In this document: piece by piece, positions 44,575-54,954 of the stretch | Layout of the letters: every line of letters starts with the position of its first letter | How positions within the stretch are numbered: the stretch's first letter is position 1 | Position numbers and translations under genes: made by a program | Source: Microglena sp. YARC | Taxonomy: Eukaryota > Chlorophyta > Chlorophyceae > Chlamydomonadales > Chlamydomonadaceae | Length of the DNA: 64,000 nucleotides | Assembly: GCA_022414725.1 (NCBI GenBank) | Contig: CM039462.1 | Coordinates: 35,068,558-35,132,557 of the forward strand | Reading direction: 5' to 3' | The notes under the pieces: generated by a model | The model's input: only the letters and a program-made list of their open reading frames with translations | Told to the model about the DNA's origin: nothing | Database searches by the model: none

Positions 44575-45195
44575 TGTCCAGGTTGAGTAGCTACTTGGGC
44601 TACTCAACCCTGATTTCAGGATAGTTGCGTAGCGCATGGCGGAGCGCGAAGCGCGGAGCCTGGTTGGGTCGGGGGGCAGCGCGTCCTCATATCGGGGGGT
44701 TCAGGGGGTGTAGCATTCTACGGAATGGCGACGGAATGGCGACGCCTCATCGAAAAATGAAACACTGGCGATATGTCATACAATATATAATATATCGGAC
44801 ATGCAATACAATACATGTATTCATATATATTGATCAGCAGATCATACAATGTTGCACAATATATCATACAACATATATATCCACGGTATCGTACTTGACA
44901 CTCCTACAAAAGTGGAGTTCCCTTTCGGAATACATTTTTTTTTCAAGTTCCTGTAGGTCTGGTTAGGTTGCAGAATGTGAGATGCAAGCTTGATTCCAGG
45001 ACGGGTGTGTCGCACCCTGCATGTAGCGCGTTAAAGCTTAAACTTACTGATTCCCTTTTTTAGCATCTAAAAGCTGCTTCCTAGTGTTTTTTATTTCAAA
45101 TTTCTGCGGGTTGGCTGGCGTCGCAAAAGGTGCAACGCAAGCCTGATTCCAGGACGGGTGTGTCGCAGCCCGCATGTAGCGCGAATCGCTGCATC
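44575..45195. repeat. Three copies of a dispersed TTGAGTAGCTACTTGGGCT family
   Basis: Copies at 44,575-44,745, about 44,935-45,025 and about 45,095-45,190; another at 52,395-52,600. Shared words are CCAGGTTGAGTAGCTACTTG, CTGATTTCAGGA and GTGCGTAGCG. Interrupted by ATATAT-rich sequence. Confidence 0.6.
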
Positions 45196-45199
45196 TGTT

Positions 45200-45640
45200 T
45201 AGGGGGGGGGTTCTTTATGGGTCCCTTAGGAAACATGCATTTTTTACATGAACCACGCATTATGAAACATGCATTTCTGACATGAACCATGCATTATGAA
45301 ACATGCATTTTTGAACCTTCCTTATTTATTTTTGACATTATTTCTTAATTATTTTTGACATTATCTCTTATTTATTTTTGACATAATGATTTTATTATTT
45401 GAACGTGCATTTCTGAACATTCTTTGACTATTTATGTCATTACTCCTTTTTTACTTTTGATGTTACTATTTTATTATTTGAACAAGCATTTCTGAACCTT
45501 CCTTCCATTATTTTTGACATGATTCCTTTATTATTTTGGCATGAATCATGCATTATGAAACATTCATTTTTGAACCATGCATGGCTCAACTCCCTTATAT
45601 TTAAGTCTTCATGTACCATATGACACATGTAATTTATCAT
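45200..45640. repeat. ACATGCATTTTTGAACC / TTATTTTTGACATTA repeats
   Basis: Loose tandem repeats with ATTATGAAACATGCATTT and TTTATTTTTGACATTAT. No gene seen. Confidence 0.75.
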
Positions 45641-45647
45641 ACAATCG

Positions 45648-45797
45648 AAGTTTCACTGTAGCACAAACTCAGGGCCCTCGTCGGTTAAACAATTGTTTGG
45701 GGTTTAGTTCACCAGTGCTTTTGTCTTATAGCCCCTCATGTCATGGTTGGGCAAATCCCTTAGACCTATTTGGTCTATCCCTGGAACTGTAACAACA
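45648..45797 (-). repeat. Dispersed CCAGGGGTAGG repeat, reverse copy
   Basis: Inverse complement of the family at 52,757 and 56,468: GTAGCACAAACTCAGGGCCC, GGTTGGGCAAATCCC, TCCCTGGAACTGTAAC. Confidence 0.75.
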
Positions 45798-45799
45798 TA

Positions 45800-46390
45800 C
45801 ATGTCATATTCCTTATTAGGACTCAAAGTTCCTTTTTAGGACTAAGTTATTTATGCATAGTTATTCTAGTGCGTAGTACTCATGTACCATACATCATATT
45901 CCTCATGAGGACTCCAAGTACTTAACACACAGTTATCCTAATGCGCAGTACTCATGTACCATATGTCATGTTCCTAAGGAGGACTCCTAGTGTGTAGTCA
46001 TCGTAATGCGTAGTACTAATAATAACACACTGGATTCGAGCTGAGCAGATGAGTTTCGGGCCTGCTAAGGCCTGATCTGTGTTATTTTCACCCTTCCCGC
46101 TCCCTCTGGGGATTGGCCATGGCCACATTGGCCATGGCTTATGCTGAGCCAGCATTTACCTGAGTGGTTGTTTCCACACTGCCGTGCCTCCTTACTATGA
46201 ACCCCACCCTGCCACTGTTTTTTTCGGTTACTAACAGCAGCTTCTAGGCAGCTCCCTGAGCCAACCACTGGGCCAAGCCTCAAAAATCCAGCTAGAAAGC
46301 TGATTACTTCAGCTTCAAGGTGCAATAGGTTACTCTAGGTTTTGGCTGATTAGACAGCCAGGGGAGTTGCCTAGAAGTTGCTGCTCATAG
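45800..46390. repeat. Short TCATATTCCT..GGACTC repeats and unassigned sequence
   Basis: Three copies of ACCATATGTCATGTTCCT..AGGACTC at 45,810-46,010; then sequence including CAGCAGCTTCTAGGCAGCTC, a motif recurring at 50,607. Confidence 0.5.
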
Positions 46391-46399
46391 CCGAAAAGG

Positions 46400-47200
46400 A
46401 AAACAGTGCACCCTGCCACAGACGCACTTGATCCCATGCATGTAATTCATGTCGGGGGGGAGATGCCTCACCCCTTGACCCCAACCTATAGCCCGCAGCC
46501 CACCTAACGGAACCTCGAACGATGGAGTCTAGAATGGACCATGCGGGAAGGTGGATGTTGTCGCATTTTAACAATCGTGCGCAATTGGCATAACTCGAGG
46601 GCAGAAAGCGGCAGATCTGGCCAGCAGTCTAAAAACAAAGTTTGCATGGGGGGTTCACCCCAACCCCCACCCCGAGCTCCGTCCCACCCGGACTTCGACA
46701 CTTACGTCAGCTCCTGGAATTGTGTGCGTAGCGATGGCCACGTCGGGGCAGGGGTTAACGGTGGCGGTCGCTAGGTCCGACATTTCTAAGCTTCGAGCAG
46801 CAAGGGGAAAGCGGAATAGAAGATGGCGGTGAATAGGGATAGTGGGGAGGGGGCGGAAGTTGCTTCGGCTGCGGCAGCCGGGTTCAACTAGGACTTCCGG
46901 AGAAGGAGAACGCCCTAGCTGGACCTGGCCCGGCTGACCCTAGTTTTTGTTCTATTTCCCTCCTCCACTACAACAATTCTGCGTCCTTTAGCTACGCTGC
47001 TGTGCGTTCCTTGCTTCATCTCGTTTCTCCACATTCTTCTGCCCACCAATTGCGTTCGCTTTCCGAAATTCAGGAGGCCGAAAATCCTGTTACAGCTGTA
47101 CCTGCCCAGCTGTCGCTTCTCGGGGCCCAAGCCAACTCTGGTCTGCTCCATCGCCCACCATCAGCATCAGCAACTCAGGATCCCTAACTGTAAGCCATTA
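46400..47200 (+). promoter_or_regulatory. GC-rich single-copy block, possible 5' region of gene 3
   Basis: This is the longest stretch without visible repeats. It contains ATGs at 46,734 (33 codons) and 46,823 (22 codons) and a Ser/Ala-rich open frame at 47,002-47,187 (MRSLLHLVSPHSSAHQLRSL then SEIQEAENPVTAVPAQ). Lying between minus-strand DHS and plus-strand gene 3, it could be the shared intergenic region with the first exon of gene 3. This is inference from position and composition only. Confidence 0.3.
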
Positions 47201-47970
47201 AATTTTCCTGTGGTTGTACAATCCACTCATGCACACCATAAACCCCATGTCGCAACTGTAGCCTGGGAGATGAAAGGCATAGCTGGTTGGTTCCGTGACA
47301 TGGTCCATCATGGATGATGAAAGCCATAGCTGGTTGGACCAAGTACTAGCATGACACAGACCAACACAGCCGGTTCCTTTAGAGCCCCCTTCCATTTGCT
47401 GCAGCCTGAAGGCGTCTCTGATAATGCCATGACTCTGTCTAGATTTATGTACTCACGTGTCTTACTGACCTTGCTTGGGTGAGAGTGTGTGGGTGTGGGG
47501 AAGAAGTTGTCTGGAAGAAGGTGCGGGTCTATTTTTTCGTACTCACGTGTCTTATTGGCCTTTCTTGGTTAAGAGGGTGTGGGTGTAGGGAAGAGGTTGT
47601 GGGTAAGAGGGTGTGGGTAAGAAGGTGTGGGTCTAGATGTACATACTCACAACACCGAGGGAAATTTGCACTAAACGTATTGGCACGTAAATGTTTCGTG
47701 ATGTTTATATGTCCCCCTTGAACCCTTCAAGCCGCGGGCACATTTGGAGTCCAGTAAAGCACCAGGAAGATGTAATCATCAGCAACAGCAGCATTGTTAC
47801 AGCACCATGGTTGGAGTGTTGGGGTAGTAGCGGTATATAAATTAAAAACTCCTGGAGGGCCGTGGTGTTAAGGAGACCCTCCCGTACGCTGTAGCTGTGG
47901 AAAGTCGCCATGGTAGACATAGTAAGTGTCGACCTCAAGGCGGTAGGGACTCCTTCATGTGACATATGTA
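47200..47970. other. Short repeats and a minus-strand open frame
   Basis: 47,280-47,345 has two copies of GCATAGCTGGTTGG; 47,450-47,640 has GTGTGGGTAAGAGG units with TACTCACGTGTCTTAC. At 47,705-47,965 the minus strand is open (MSHEGVPTALRSTLTMSTMA..) and non-repetitive, but no family was recognised. Confidence 0.3.
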
Positions 47971-47974
47971 GGGA

Positions 47975-48155
47975 AAGGCTAAGTTAGTTAATAATAGTGA
48001 ATGAATAATATTAGTGAGTGTTAGATAATATTAGACTGCCGAGCTGTCTCACCAGGATTTTGTATTTATTTGAAAAACTAATATTATTGGGACACAATAA
48101 TAATATTATTTAATATTAGTTTTTCAAACACTTATATTAGTTGCCGTTCCTTAGA
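47975..48155 (-). mobile_element. MITE-like element, family 2, reverse copy
   Basis: Inverse complement of the 9,752 element: AGACTGCCGAGCTGTCTCAC, TTTGAAAAACTAATATTA, ending TATATTAGTTGCCGTTCC. Confidence 0.75.
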
Positions 48156-48359
48156 CGTATGGCAAGAATGCTGGTATATGAGGTAATAGCTTCTCTGTGC
48201 AGCTTAGAAGTGGTATAGTGAAATGGATGTACCACACATTCATCTGGATAGTACTCTACCAGGCGAATTACACACAACCTTGTGTAGTACAGGTTGTACT
48301 TCCATAGGTAATGCCACCCCAACAGTACTCCACACACCATGCACCAAGTATGATGCTAC

Positions 48360-48453
48360 CCCCCCCCCCCCCCCCCCCCCCCCTTCCCCCCCCTACACAC
48401 CCACCACCACCACACACCCACCACCACACACCACCACACACACCCCTGCCCCC

Positions 48454-48484
<31 letters not shown>

Positions 48485-48485
48485 G
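48360..48485. repeat. C run and CACACA tract
   Basis: About 23 C followed by CCACCACCACACA and (CA)n directly before the first exon copy of gene 3. Confidence 0.9.
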
Positions 48486-48489
48486 ACAG

Positions 48490-49515
48490 GTGTGATGCAG
48501 CCAGAAGAGAAAAGTGATAGCGCGTCCCCTCTTCCACTGCCAGCTCCAGTAGAGGAGGCAGTGGTGGAATGGTGATGCAAATGCACCCCACCACACCACA
48601 CCACACCACACCCCATCCCCCCACCACACCACACCACACACCCCAACAGGTGTGATGCAGCCAGAAGGGGCAAGTGATAGCGCGTCTCCTCTTCCACTGC
48701 CAGCACCAGTAGAGGAAGAAGTGGTGGAATGGTGATGCAAATGCACCCCCCACCCACCCCCATCCCACCCCCACCCCCCCACCCCAACAGTGTGATGCAG
48801 CCAGAGGAGACGAGTGATAGCGCGTCTCCTCTTCCACTGCCAGCACCAGTAGAGGAAGAAGTGGTGGAATGGTGATGCAAATGCACCCCCCACCCACCCC
48901 CATCCCACCCCCACCCCCCCACCCCAACAGGTGTGATGCAGCCAGAGGGGACGAGTGATAGCGCGTCTCCTCTTCCACTGCCAGCACCAGTAGAGGAAGA
49001 AGTGGTGGAATGGTGATGCAAATGCACCCCCCACCCACCCCATCCCACCCCCACCCCCCCACCCCAACAGGTGTGATGCAGCCAGAGGGGACAAGTGATA
49101 GCGCGGCTCCTCTTGCACTGCCAGCACCAGTAGAGGAAGAAGTGGTGGAATGGTGATGCAAATGCACCCCCCACCACCCCCATCCCACCCCCACCCCCCC
49201 ACCCCAACAGGTGTGATGCAGCCAGAGGGGACAAGTGATAGCGCGTCTCCTCTTCCACTGCCAGCACCAGTAGAGGAAGAAGTGTGGAATGGTGATGCAA
49301 ATGCACCCCCCACCCACCCCCATCCCACCCCCACCCCCCCACCCCAACAGGTGTGATGCAGCCAGAGGGGACGAGTGATAGCGCGGCTCCTCTTTTACTG
49401 CCAGCACCAGTAGTGGAGACAGTGGTGGAATGGTGATGCAAATGCACCCCACCACACCACACCACACCACACCACATCCCATCCCCCCACCCCACCGCAC
49501 CACACACCCCAACAG
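48490..49515 (+). repeat. Seven tandem exon copies of gene 3, mostly 140-bp period
   Basis: Exon copies begin near 48,490, 48,649, 48,788, 48,930, 49,070, 49,210 and 49,350, each after CCCCAACAG (the one at 48,788 after AACAG without the following G) and each followed after VVEW by GTGATGCAAATGCACC. Intron pieces are C-rich (CACCCACCCCCATCCC). The copies code [20 protein letters not shown] with variations. Copy-to-copy identity is very high, so expansion is recent. Confidence 0.92.
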
Positions 49516-49671
49516 GTGTGATGCAGCCAGAGGGGACGAGTGATAGCGCGGCTCCTCTTGCACTGCCAGCACCAGGAGAGGAGACGGTGGTGGAATCCAA
49601 AAACTTGGCCACAATTATCGATGCGTCTTCCGGACAGACCATCAAGCTAGACCACATGGGTCCCCTAGTAG
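49516..49671 (+). CDS. Gene 3 exon, IIDASSGQTIKLDHMGPLV
   Basis: A 156-bp exon after CCCCAACAG, ending before GTGAGAA. It reads MQPEGTSDSAAPLALPAP, GEETVVESKNLAT, then IIDASSGQTIKLDHMGPLV and ends in phase 1, which joins the exon at 51,331 to give LVVSTIGSLSRITNWEQL. The C-terminal part resembles a short conserved region of unnamed plant and algal proteins of the type (I/V)KLDxLGPxxVNxDGTLSRIxNWxxM; I recall the pattern but cannot name the family. Only this last copy of the array continues past VVE, so it is the functional one. Confidence 0.75.
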
Positions 49672-49689
49672 GTGAGAAATAATTAGCAT

Positions 49690-50205
49690 GAGTGTGAAGA
49701 TGATTCTGAGGAGGAGGAGGAGGAGGAGGAGGAGGAGGAATGTGATGATAAATATGATGATGAAGAGGAGGAGGAGGAAGAGGAGGAGGAATATGATAAT
49801 GATGATGATAAATATGATGAGGAGGAGGAGGAAGAGAATGAGGAGGATGTGTATGATGGTGATGAGGATGAGGAGGAGGAGCATGATAATGATGATGATG
49901 AATATGATGGTGATGATGAGGAGGAGGAGAAGGAGGAGGAGGAGGAGAAGGATGCGTATGATGATGATGATGATGAGGAGGAGGAGGAGGAGGAGGAGTA
50001 CGATAATGATAGTGATGATGAGAAAGAGGAGGAAAAGGAGGAGGAGGATGCATATGATAAGGAGGAGGAGTATGATAATGATGAATATGATGGTGATGAG
50101 GAGGAGGAGGAAGAGGATGCGCATGATGATGATGATCATGAAGAGGAGGAGGACGAGTTTGATTATGATGATGATGAGGACGAGGAGGAGTATGATGATG
50201 ATCTT
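49690..50205. repeat. GAGGAG/GATGAT trinucleotide tract
   Basis: About 500 bp of (GAG)n and (GAT)n blocks. One plus frame encodes almost only Asp and Glu, another Arg and Met; it lies in the intron after the exon donor. Confidence 0.92.
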
Positions 50206-50275
50206 TACATTATCCTGGTGCCCATATGGACTCCCAAATGTTGTCCACTAGGTGAGACAAAATTGTAATGATAGT
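50206..50275 (+). pseudogene. Decayed downstream copy of the gene 3 exon end
   Basis: ACATTATCCTGGTGCCC.., CATATGGACTCCCAAATGTT and CCACTAGGTGAGACAAAA track the exon end (ACAATTATCGATGCGTC.., CCACATGGGTCCCCTAGTAG, GTGAGAAAT), keeping the donor. Confidence 0.65.
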
Positions 50276-50282
50276 GATCATA

Positions 50283-50462
50283 GCAATCAAATAAACAAAC
50301 AGACAAACAAACAGACAAACAAACAGACAAACAAACAAACAAACAGACAAACAGACAAACAAACAGACAAACAAACAGACAAACAAACAAACAAACAGAC
50401 AAACAAACAGACAAACAAACAGACAAACAGACAAACAGACAAACAAACAAACAAACAAGCAA
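50283..50462. repeat. AAACAGACAAAC array
   Basis: Tetranucleotide AAAC/AGAC repeat of about 180 bp. Confidence 0.95.
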
Positions 50463-50499
50463 TACATGGTCGTCCTCACTGAGACCTTTTTGGTGTCCC

Positions 50500-51330
50500 T
50501 GCACACTTGAAATTGAAATTGAAATTGACACTGAACTAGGATACATGGCTCCAGCCAGTAATTTTGCTTCTCATCGTCCATTGTTTCTTTTTTTAGCTAC
50601 GCGTAGCAGCTTCTAGGCAGCTCCATTCCCCGTCCTTGGGCCACACCTGAAGCTAGCTAATACCTCGTAGAGCTGGCATGTCATACTCAAACTATGCGAC
50701 ACTCAATGCAGCTGAAAGCTTTGGGCTTGCCCCAGTGGCTGTCAAATGGAGCTGGTTGGAAGCAGATGTTTCCTGTTATATATAGCTTTCGCTACTTTTG
50801 ACCCCATTCTGGCCCAAATTACCGCCATAAAGAACCCACATCTATGGCCCTGGATGGCCATTAAAAGCTATAAAAAGCTTAAAGGACGCTGTCCCTGGAG
50901 GAGGCCTAAACCCATATTAAAGCTATAAAACCCCACTTTCTGAAATACAAAAAATGGTTGGAATCTGATATGAGTAGCCCCAAAGAAGAAACAGTGCCGC
51001 TGTCCACGGCAGTAACATTAATAACTGAAAACAATACCTGCTTACTTGACTTGTGCTTGAACTTGGTAACATTGCTCTAGCCAGCAATTTGGCTGCTCAC
51101 CGTCTCCGGCAGTAACGTTAACAACTGAATTAAAATCGCTGCTTGCTTGACTTGTGCAGTATCAGCAACTGGAGCTCCATATAGCCATATCAGATAACCC
51201 CACCACTCCGCCCTAATGGTCTACACCACCCCGCAACAGAGCACCCACTTCATACCACCACACAACACAACACCCACATTATACCACCCCACAACACAAC
51301 AACCCACTCCCCACCCCACCACTTGTGCAG
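50500..51330. other. Intron of gene 3 with a retroelement-like tail and exon trace
   Basis: An (AAATTG)-type tail at 50,508-50,530 resembles the LINE 3' tail but the adjoining sequence differs. A CAGCAGCTTCTAGGCAGCTCC repeat is at 50,606. A decayed copy of the next exon start (GTGCAGTATCAGCAACTGGA) lies at 51,155-51,200. A CACCACACAACACAAC tract runs 51,225-51,320. Confidence 0.5.
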
Positions 51331-51395
51331 TATCAACAATTGGATCCCTATCTCGGATAACAAACTGGGAGCAGTTGTCTGAGCATGAGAAGGAG
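51331..51395 (+). CDS. Gene 3 exon, SLSRITNWEQLSEHEKE
   Basis: After CCACTTGTGCAG the exon reads, in the phase set by the 49,516 exon, VSTIGSLSRITNWEQLSEHE then KE, and ends before GTGAGCC. The TLSRIxNWxxMTExE pattern continues the conserved region of the previous exon. Downstream exons were not identified in the repeats that follow. Confidence 0.75.
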
Positions 51396-51414
51396 GTGAG
51401 CCATGAGGGGGACT

Positions 51415-51650
51415 TCATGTTTGGTTTGGTTTGGGTGGCTGTTTGTTTTAGTTGGTTGATTTTGTTTGGTTGGCTGTTTGGTATGCTGTTTGGTTTGATT
51501 GTCTGTTTGGTTCGGTTGTCTGTTTGGTTTGGTTGTCTGTTTGGTTTGGTTTGGTGTTTGGTATACTGTTTGGTTTAGTTAGGTTTTTTTTTTTAGTTGG
51601 CTGTTTGGTTTGGTTTGGTTTGGTATGCCGTTTGGGTTGGGTTGGTTAGA
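51415..51650. repeat. TTTGGTTTGGTTG/CTGTTTGG tract
   Basis: G/T-rich simple repeat. Confidence 0.9.
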
Positions 51651-51688
51651 CTACATGGTCTATCAGACTGTATCACGGGAGTTACTGT

Positions 51689-51691
<3 letters not shown>

Positions 51692-51726
<35 letters not shown>
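51692..51726. repeat. Poly-G run
   Basis: About 35 consecutive G. The flanks GGAGTTACTGTTTGG and GGAGTCCTTGTTTGG (51,807) mark two copies of an about 115-bp unit, only one of which has the G run. Confidence 0.85.
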
Positions 51727-51727
<1 letters not shown>

Positions 51728-52021
51728 ACAAATTATGAACAGGTTGGGGGTTAACCAGGGCTGTATGACTTAAGTTTCGTTAGGTTTTATTACATGGTCT
51801 TTCAGGGGAGTCCTTGTTTGGAGGGAGTGGGTTGGCTACAAGTAATGAACAGGTGGTGGTCATGCTTTCTTGCTTCTTTGACACATTTCTTTATCGCATG
51901 TACCCTGTGATCTTGAGGATGTTTGGAGGAGCCCCCCTCCCCCTTCCCCACCACCACCTCCACCCAGATTTTGTGGAGCGGGCTTGTCTTGGGTCATCTA
52001 TGGCCTATCTACGACAATAAT

Positions 52022-52102
52022 GTACTGTACTGTAATGTAATGTAATGTAATGTAATGTAATGTAATGTAATGTAATGTAATGTAATGTAATGTAATGTAA
52101 TG
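52022..52102. repeat. TGTAA pentanucleotide array
   Basis: About 16 copies of TAATG. Followed by GGTCTATCAGCCTTCAGGCT, a single copy of the 121-bp array core. Confidence 0.95.
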
Positions 52103-52227
52103 CCAGGGCTCTATGTATTAGGTTAAGTTGAGTTCGATCACATGGTCTATCAGCCTTCAGGCTGCCCACCGTCTGCGGGCAGGGTAAATGTGGGGGTGGC
52201 ATAAACGCTACTACCAGTTTTTTTTAT

Positions 52228-52600
52228 TAAATAAGTGGTTGCGCCTTATGACGAGGCGTGATGTTGAGGGGTTTTGCTAGCAGTACACTTAGAGGCGATG
52301 ATCATCAGGCATCATACGGGGCCAACCCGATTGCAAGCGTTTAGTTATGCCATTTGGAAGTAACACTATGCTATCAGGAAGGGCTATGTCTACCAGTTCT
52401 GTTTATTTCAGATTTCTGTAGGCCAGGTTGAGTAGCTACTTGGGCTACCCAAGCCTGATTTCAGGATTGGTGCGTAGCAGTCACATGGCGAAGGGAGAAG
52501 CAAAGAGCCCGGGAGGGTCAGGGGGGACGGCGCCAAACCCATGCGTTGCCATGCAACGATGGAATGGCAAAGCAATTGTGATGCGTCGTCAAAATAATAA
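52228..52600. repeat. Two dispersed repeats side by side
   Basis: 52,228-52,335 is an ACGAGGCGTG-family copy; 52,395-52,600 is a TTGAGTAGCTACTTGGGCT-family copy ending in GATGCGTCGTCAAAATAA. Confidence 0.6.
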
Positions 52601-52614
52601 ACTGTACTACACCA

Positions 52615-52760
52615 CACTCTTGAGTTGTTGGGAATGTTTATATAGAACGATAGATAGTTGTTGGGAGTGTTTATATAGAACGATAGATAGTTGTGGGGAG
52701 TGTTTGTATAGAACGATAGATAGTTGTTGGGAGTGTTTATATAGAACGATAGATAGTTGT
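52615..52760. repeat. TTGTTGGGAGTGTTTATATAGAACGATAGATAG array, four copies
   Basis: 36-bp tandem unit, adjacent to a CCAGGGGTA-family element at 52,757-52,903. Confidence 0.92.
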
Positions 52761-52903
52761 TACAGTCCAGGGGTATACCAAATAGGCTAAAAGGACTTTC
52801 CCAACCATGACAGAGGGGGGCTATGACGAAAAAGCACTGATGAAGTGAACCCCAAACAATGTTTTTACTGGCGGGGGCCTGAGTTCGTGCTACAGTGAAA
52901 TGA
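52757..52903 (+). repeat. Dispersed CCAGGGGTA repeat
   Basis: TTACAGTCCAGGGGTA through GGACTTTCCCAACCATGACA to GCCTGAGTTCGTGCTACAGT. Confidence 0.75.
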
Positions 52904-52919
52904 AACACATAGAACGAGA

Positions 52920-53270
52920 TGCTTTGGTTTCTTTGAAGGTTGATATTTTGTGATAATAATGTTCTGGTCGCATTTTGTTTCTGGTTTGCATCTTTTTTTC
53001 TTTAAATTTTCGATATTTTGTGATAATAATGCTCTGGTTTGCATTTTTGTTTTCTGGTTTGCATCTTTTTTTTCTTTAAAGATCGATCATTTGTGATTAT
53101 AATGCTCTGCTTTGCATTTTTTTTCTTTTCTGGTCAGCATCTTTTGTTTCTTTGAAGATCGATATTTTTTTATACTAATGCTCTGGTTTTCTTTTTTTCT
53201 TTTTTTCCTGGTTTGCATCTTTTGTTTCTTTGAAGATTGATGTTTTGTGATAATAATGCTCTGGCTTGCG
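52920..53270. repeat. About 75-bp tandem array, five copies
   Basis: Unit: TTTGAAGATCGATATTTTGT, GATAATAATGCTCTGGTTTG, CATTTTTTTTCTTTTCTGG. Confidence 0.85.
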
Positions 53271-53477
53271 CATTGGTTCTGTTCCTTTTAAGACGGCGAG
53301 GAGCCTTGCAGGCTGGAGGCATGTAAACAAGTTCAAGTTCAAGTTTAGTTCAGAATGCAATCACTTAGGTAAAACAGTTTTTAAGACAGGTCCAGGTCAA
53401 GTAACTCTTTGTTTGCATTCCGGTGGTGGGCCAAGCTTTTTTTATATGTTATGCAGTTTTTTTTTTTTTTGAATTTC

Positions 53478-53555
53478 GTCCCAGGAGGTGGGTCCCCAGA
53501 CACAAACCAGCGCTCCGAGGATTCAGTTCGAATAGCGTTACCACTCCTACAGAAG
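53478..53555 (+). repeat. Dispersed repeat with CCCAGGAGGTGGGT start
   Basis: Pairs with 17,868 (same strand) and 12,668 (reverse). Confidence 0.65.
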
Positions 53556-53739
53556 AGTAGGCACGCTTAGGGCTTGAGATATGGTGGGCCTACTTGGATA
53601 CCAACCCACGACCAAACGCACATTCACCACTACCCCTGTTGACCATGGCAGACAAGCTCCCTGGTGTTGTTATGGTATGGTGATGATACCCTCCAACTCT
53701 CTTCCCTTCTTGTTGTACTATTGATTTTATTTTTCATTT

Positions 53740-54340
53740 TTTTACGAAGGGGGGAACCAGGAAAAGGCGCAACTGATAAAACCTAGCCCTTTGTGACCAA
53801 GGAGAAAAGACCAAAGAAAAAGACAAGAACGGCTAAGGGACAGCAATGGGACGGACACCACCTGGGCGACTAAAGGGACAAAGGAGGGCAGGAACAGAAG
53901 ACAAACTAACCAGAGGGGCAGGGAAGAAGCCCAAAAAAGTAAGCCCAAGAGAAGGGGCTAGGACTACTAAAAAAAAACCTATGAAGGGGGGGGCGAAAAC
54001 ATTGCAACCTCTAATAGTCACTGGATCAGAAGACTGAAAGAGGAGATGCAAACTAAGGAGGACTAAAAGGAAAACTATGCGAGAAACTAAGAGAAAAAAG
54101 GGGGGAGGGGGGGGGGGGGGGGGGGGGGGGGGGAACTAAGGAGGCAACTAAGGGGTAACTAAGGAGGTATCTAAGGGTGGAAACTGAACTAGGGGAAGCA
54201 AACTAAGGGAGAAACTGCGAAAACAAGCCAAAAGCAGGGACCAACCAGAAAAGAAGAAAGACAACTTAAGGCAAATAAAAAAAAAGGCAAAGCGAAACCC
54301 AAAAAGACTGGTCTGGTCAGGTAAACAACAAGAACATAGA
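53740..54340. repeat. A/G-rich GGAACTAAGGAGGCAACTAAGG region with a G run
   Basis: Purine-rich low-complexity sequence with loose AACTAAGG units and a run of about 25 G at 54,108-54,133. No gene recognised. Confidence 0.75.
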
Positions 54341-54341
54341 C

Positions 54342-54760
54342 AGAAACAGTATCAAGATCTAGATCTTGATCTGGATCTTAGCTCAGATCTGGATCTTAGC
54401 TCAGATCTGGACCTTGATCTTGGTCCAGATCTAGACCTAGATCTGGAACGTGGTCGTAAACTGTGTCCAAAACTGGAACCTGATCCTGATCTGGGGCAGG
54501 GTCTTGATCTGGGGCTTGGGCTAGATCTAGGTCAGGGTCAAGATCAGGGCCTAGAGCTGGGGCTTGGGCGGGACCTAGGTCAGGGTCTAGAGCTGGGGCT
54601 TGGGCTGGGTCTGGGTCAGGGTCTAGAGCAGGGTCTAGATCCGGGGAATGGGCTGAATCTGGGTCAGGGTCTAGATGAGGGTCTAGATCTAGGGCTTGGT
54701 CTGGGTCTGGGTCTTGGTCTGGGTCTGGGATTGGGTCTGGGATTTTTGGGAGCGCTGGGG
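54342..54760. repeat. GATCTG/GGTCTA hexamer array
   Basis: Imperfect hexamers (GATCTG, GGTCTA, GGGTCT). On the minus strand one frame gives a D-P/D-L-rich peptide over 54,396-54,884, most likely an artefact of the repeat. Confidence 0.85.
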
Positions 54761-54954
54761 TCATGGGAATTTTTATTTCCATGGTGCGGGTATCAGGCTC
54801 CTGGTCACCGGGAGTGACCCCAATCATTTTTTTTCCCCCCATCATGGTGCAAAAGATCGGGGGGGGGGGGCCATAAGCTTGCAAAGGAAGCCACTGTGAG
54901 AGAGCAATCTAGGCCACGCCACCAATCTTGACAGAAGGCGCCATTATCAGGGTG

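Noticed and set aside
48268..50053. Minus-strand open frames of 313-565 codons
   Set aside because: They are antisense readings of the gene 3 exon array and trinucleotide tract. The plus strand has intact splice sites and a recognisable protein.
54396..54884. Asp-Pro-rich 162-codon minus-strand frame
   Set aside because: It is a translation of a GATCTG/GGTCTA hexamer array with no conserved domain.
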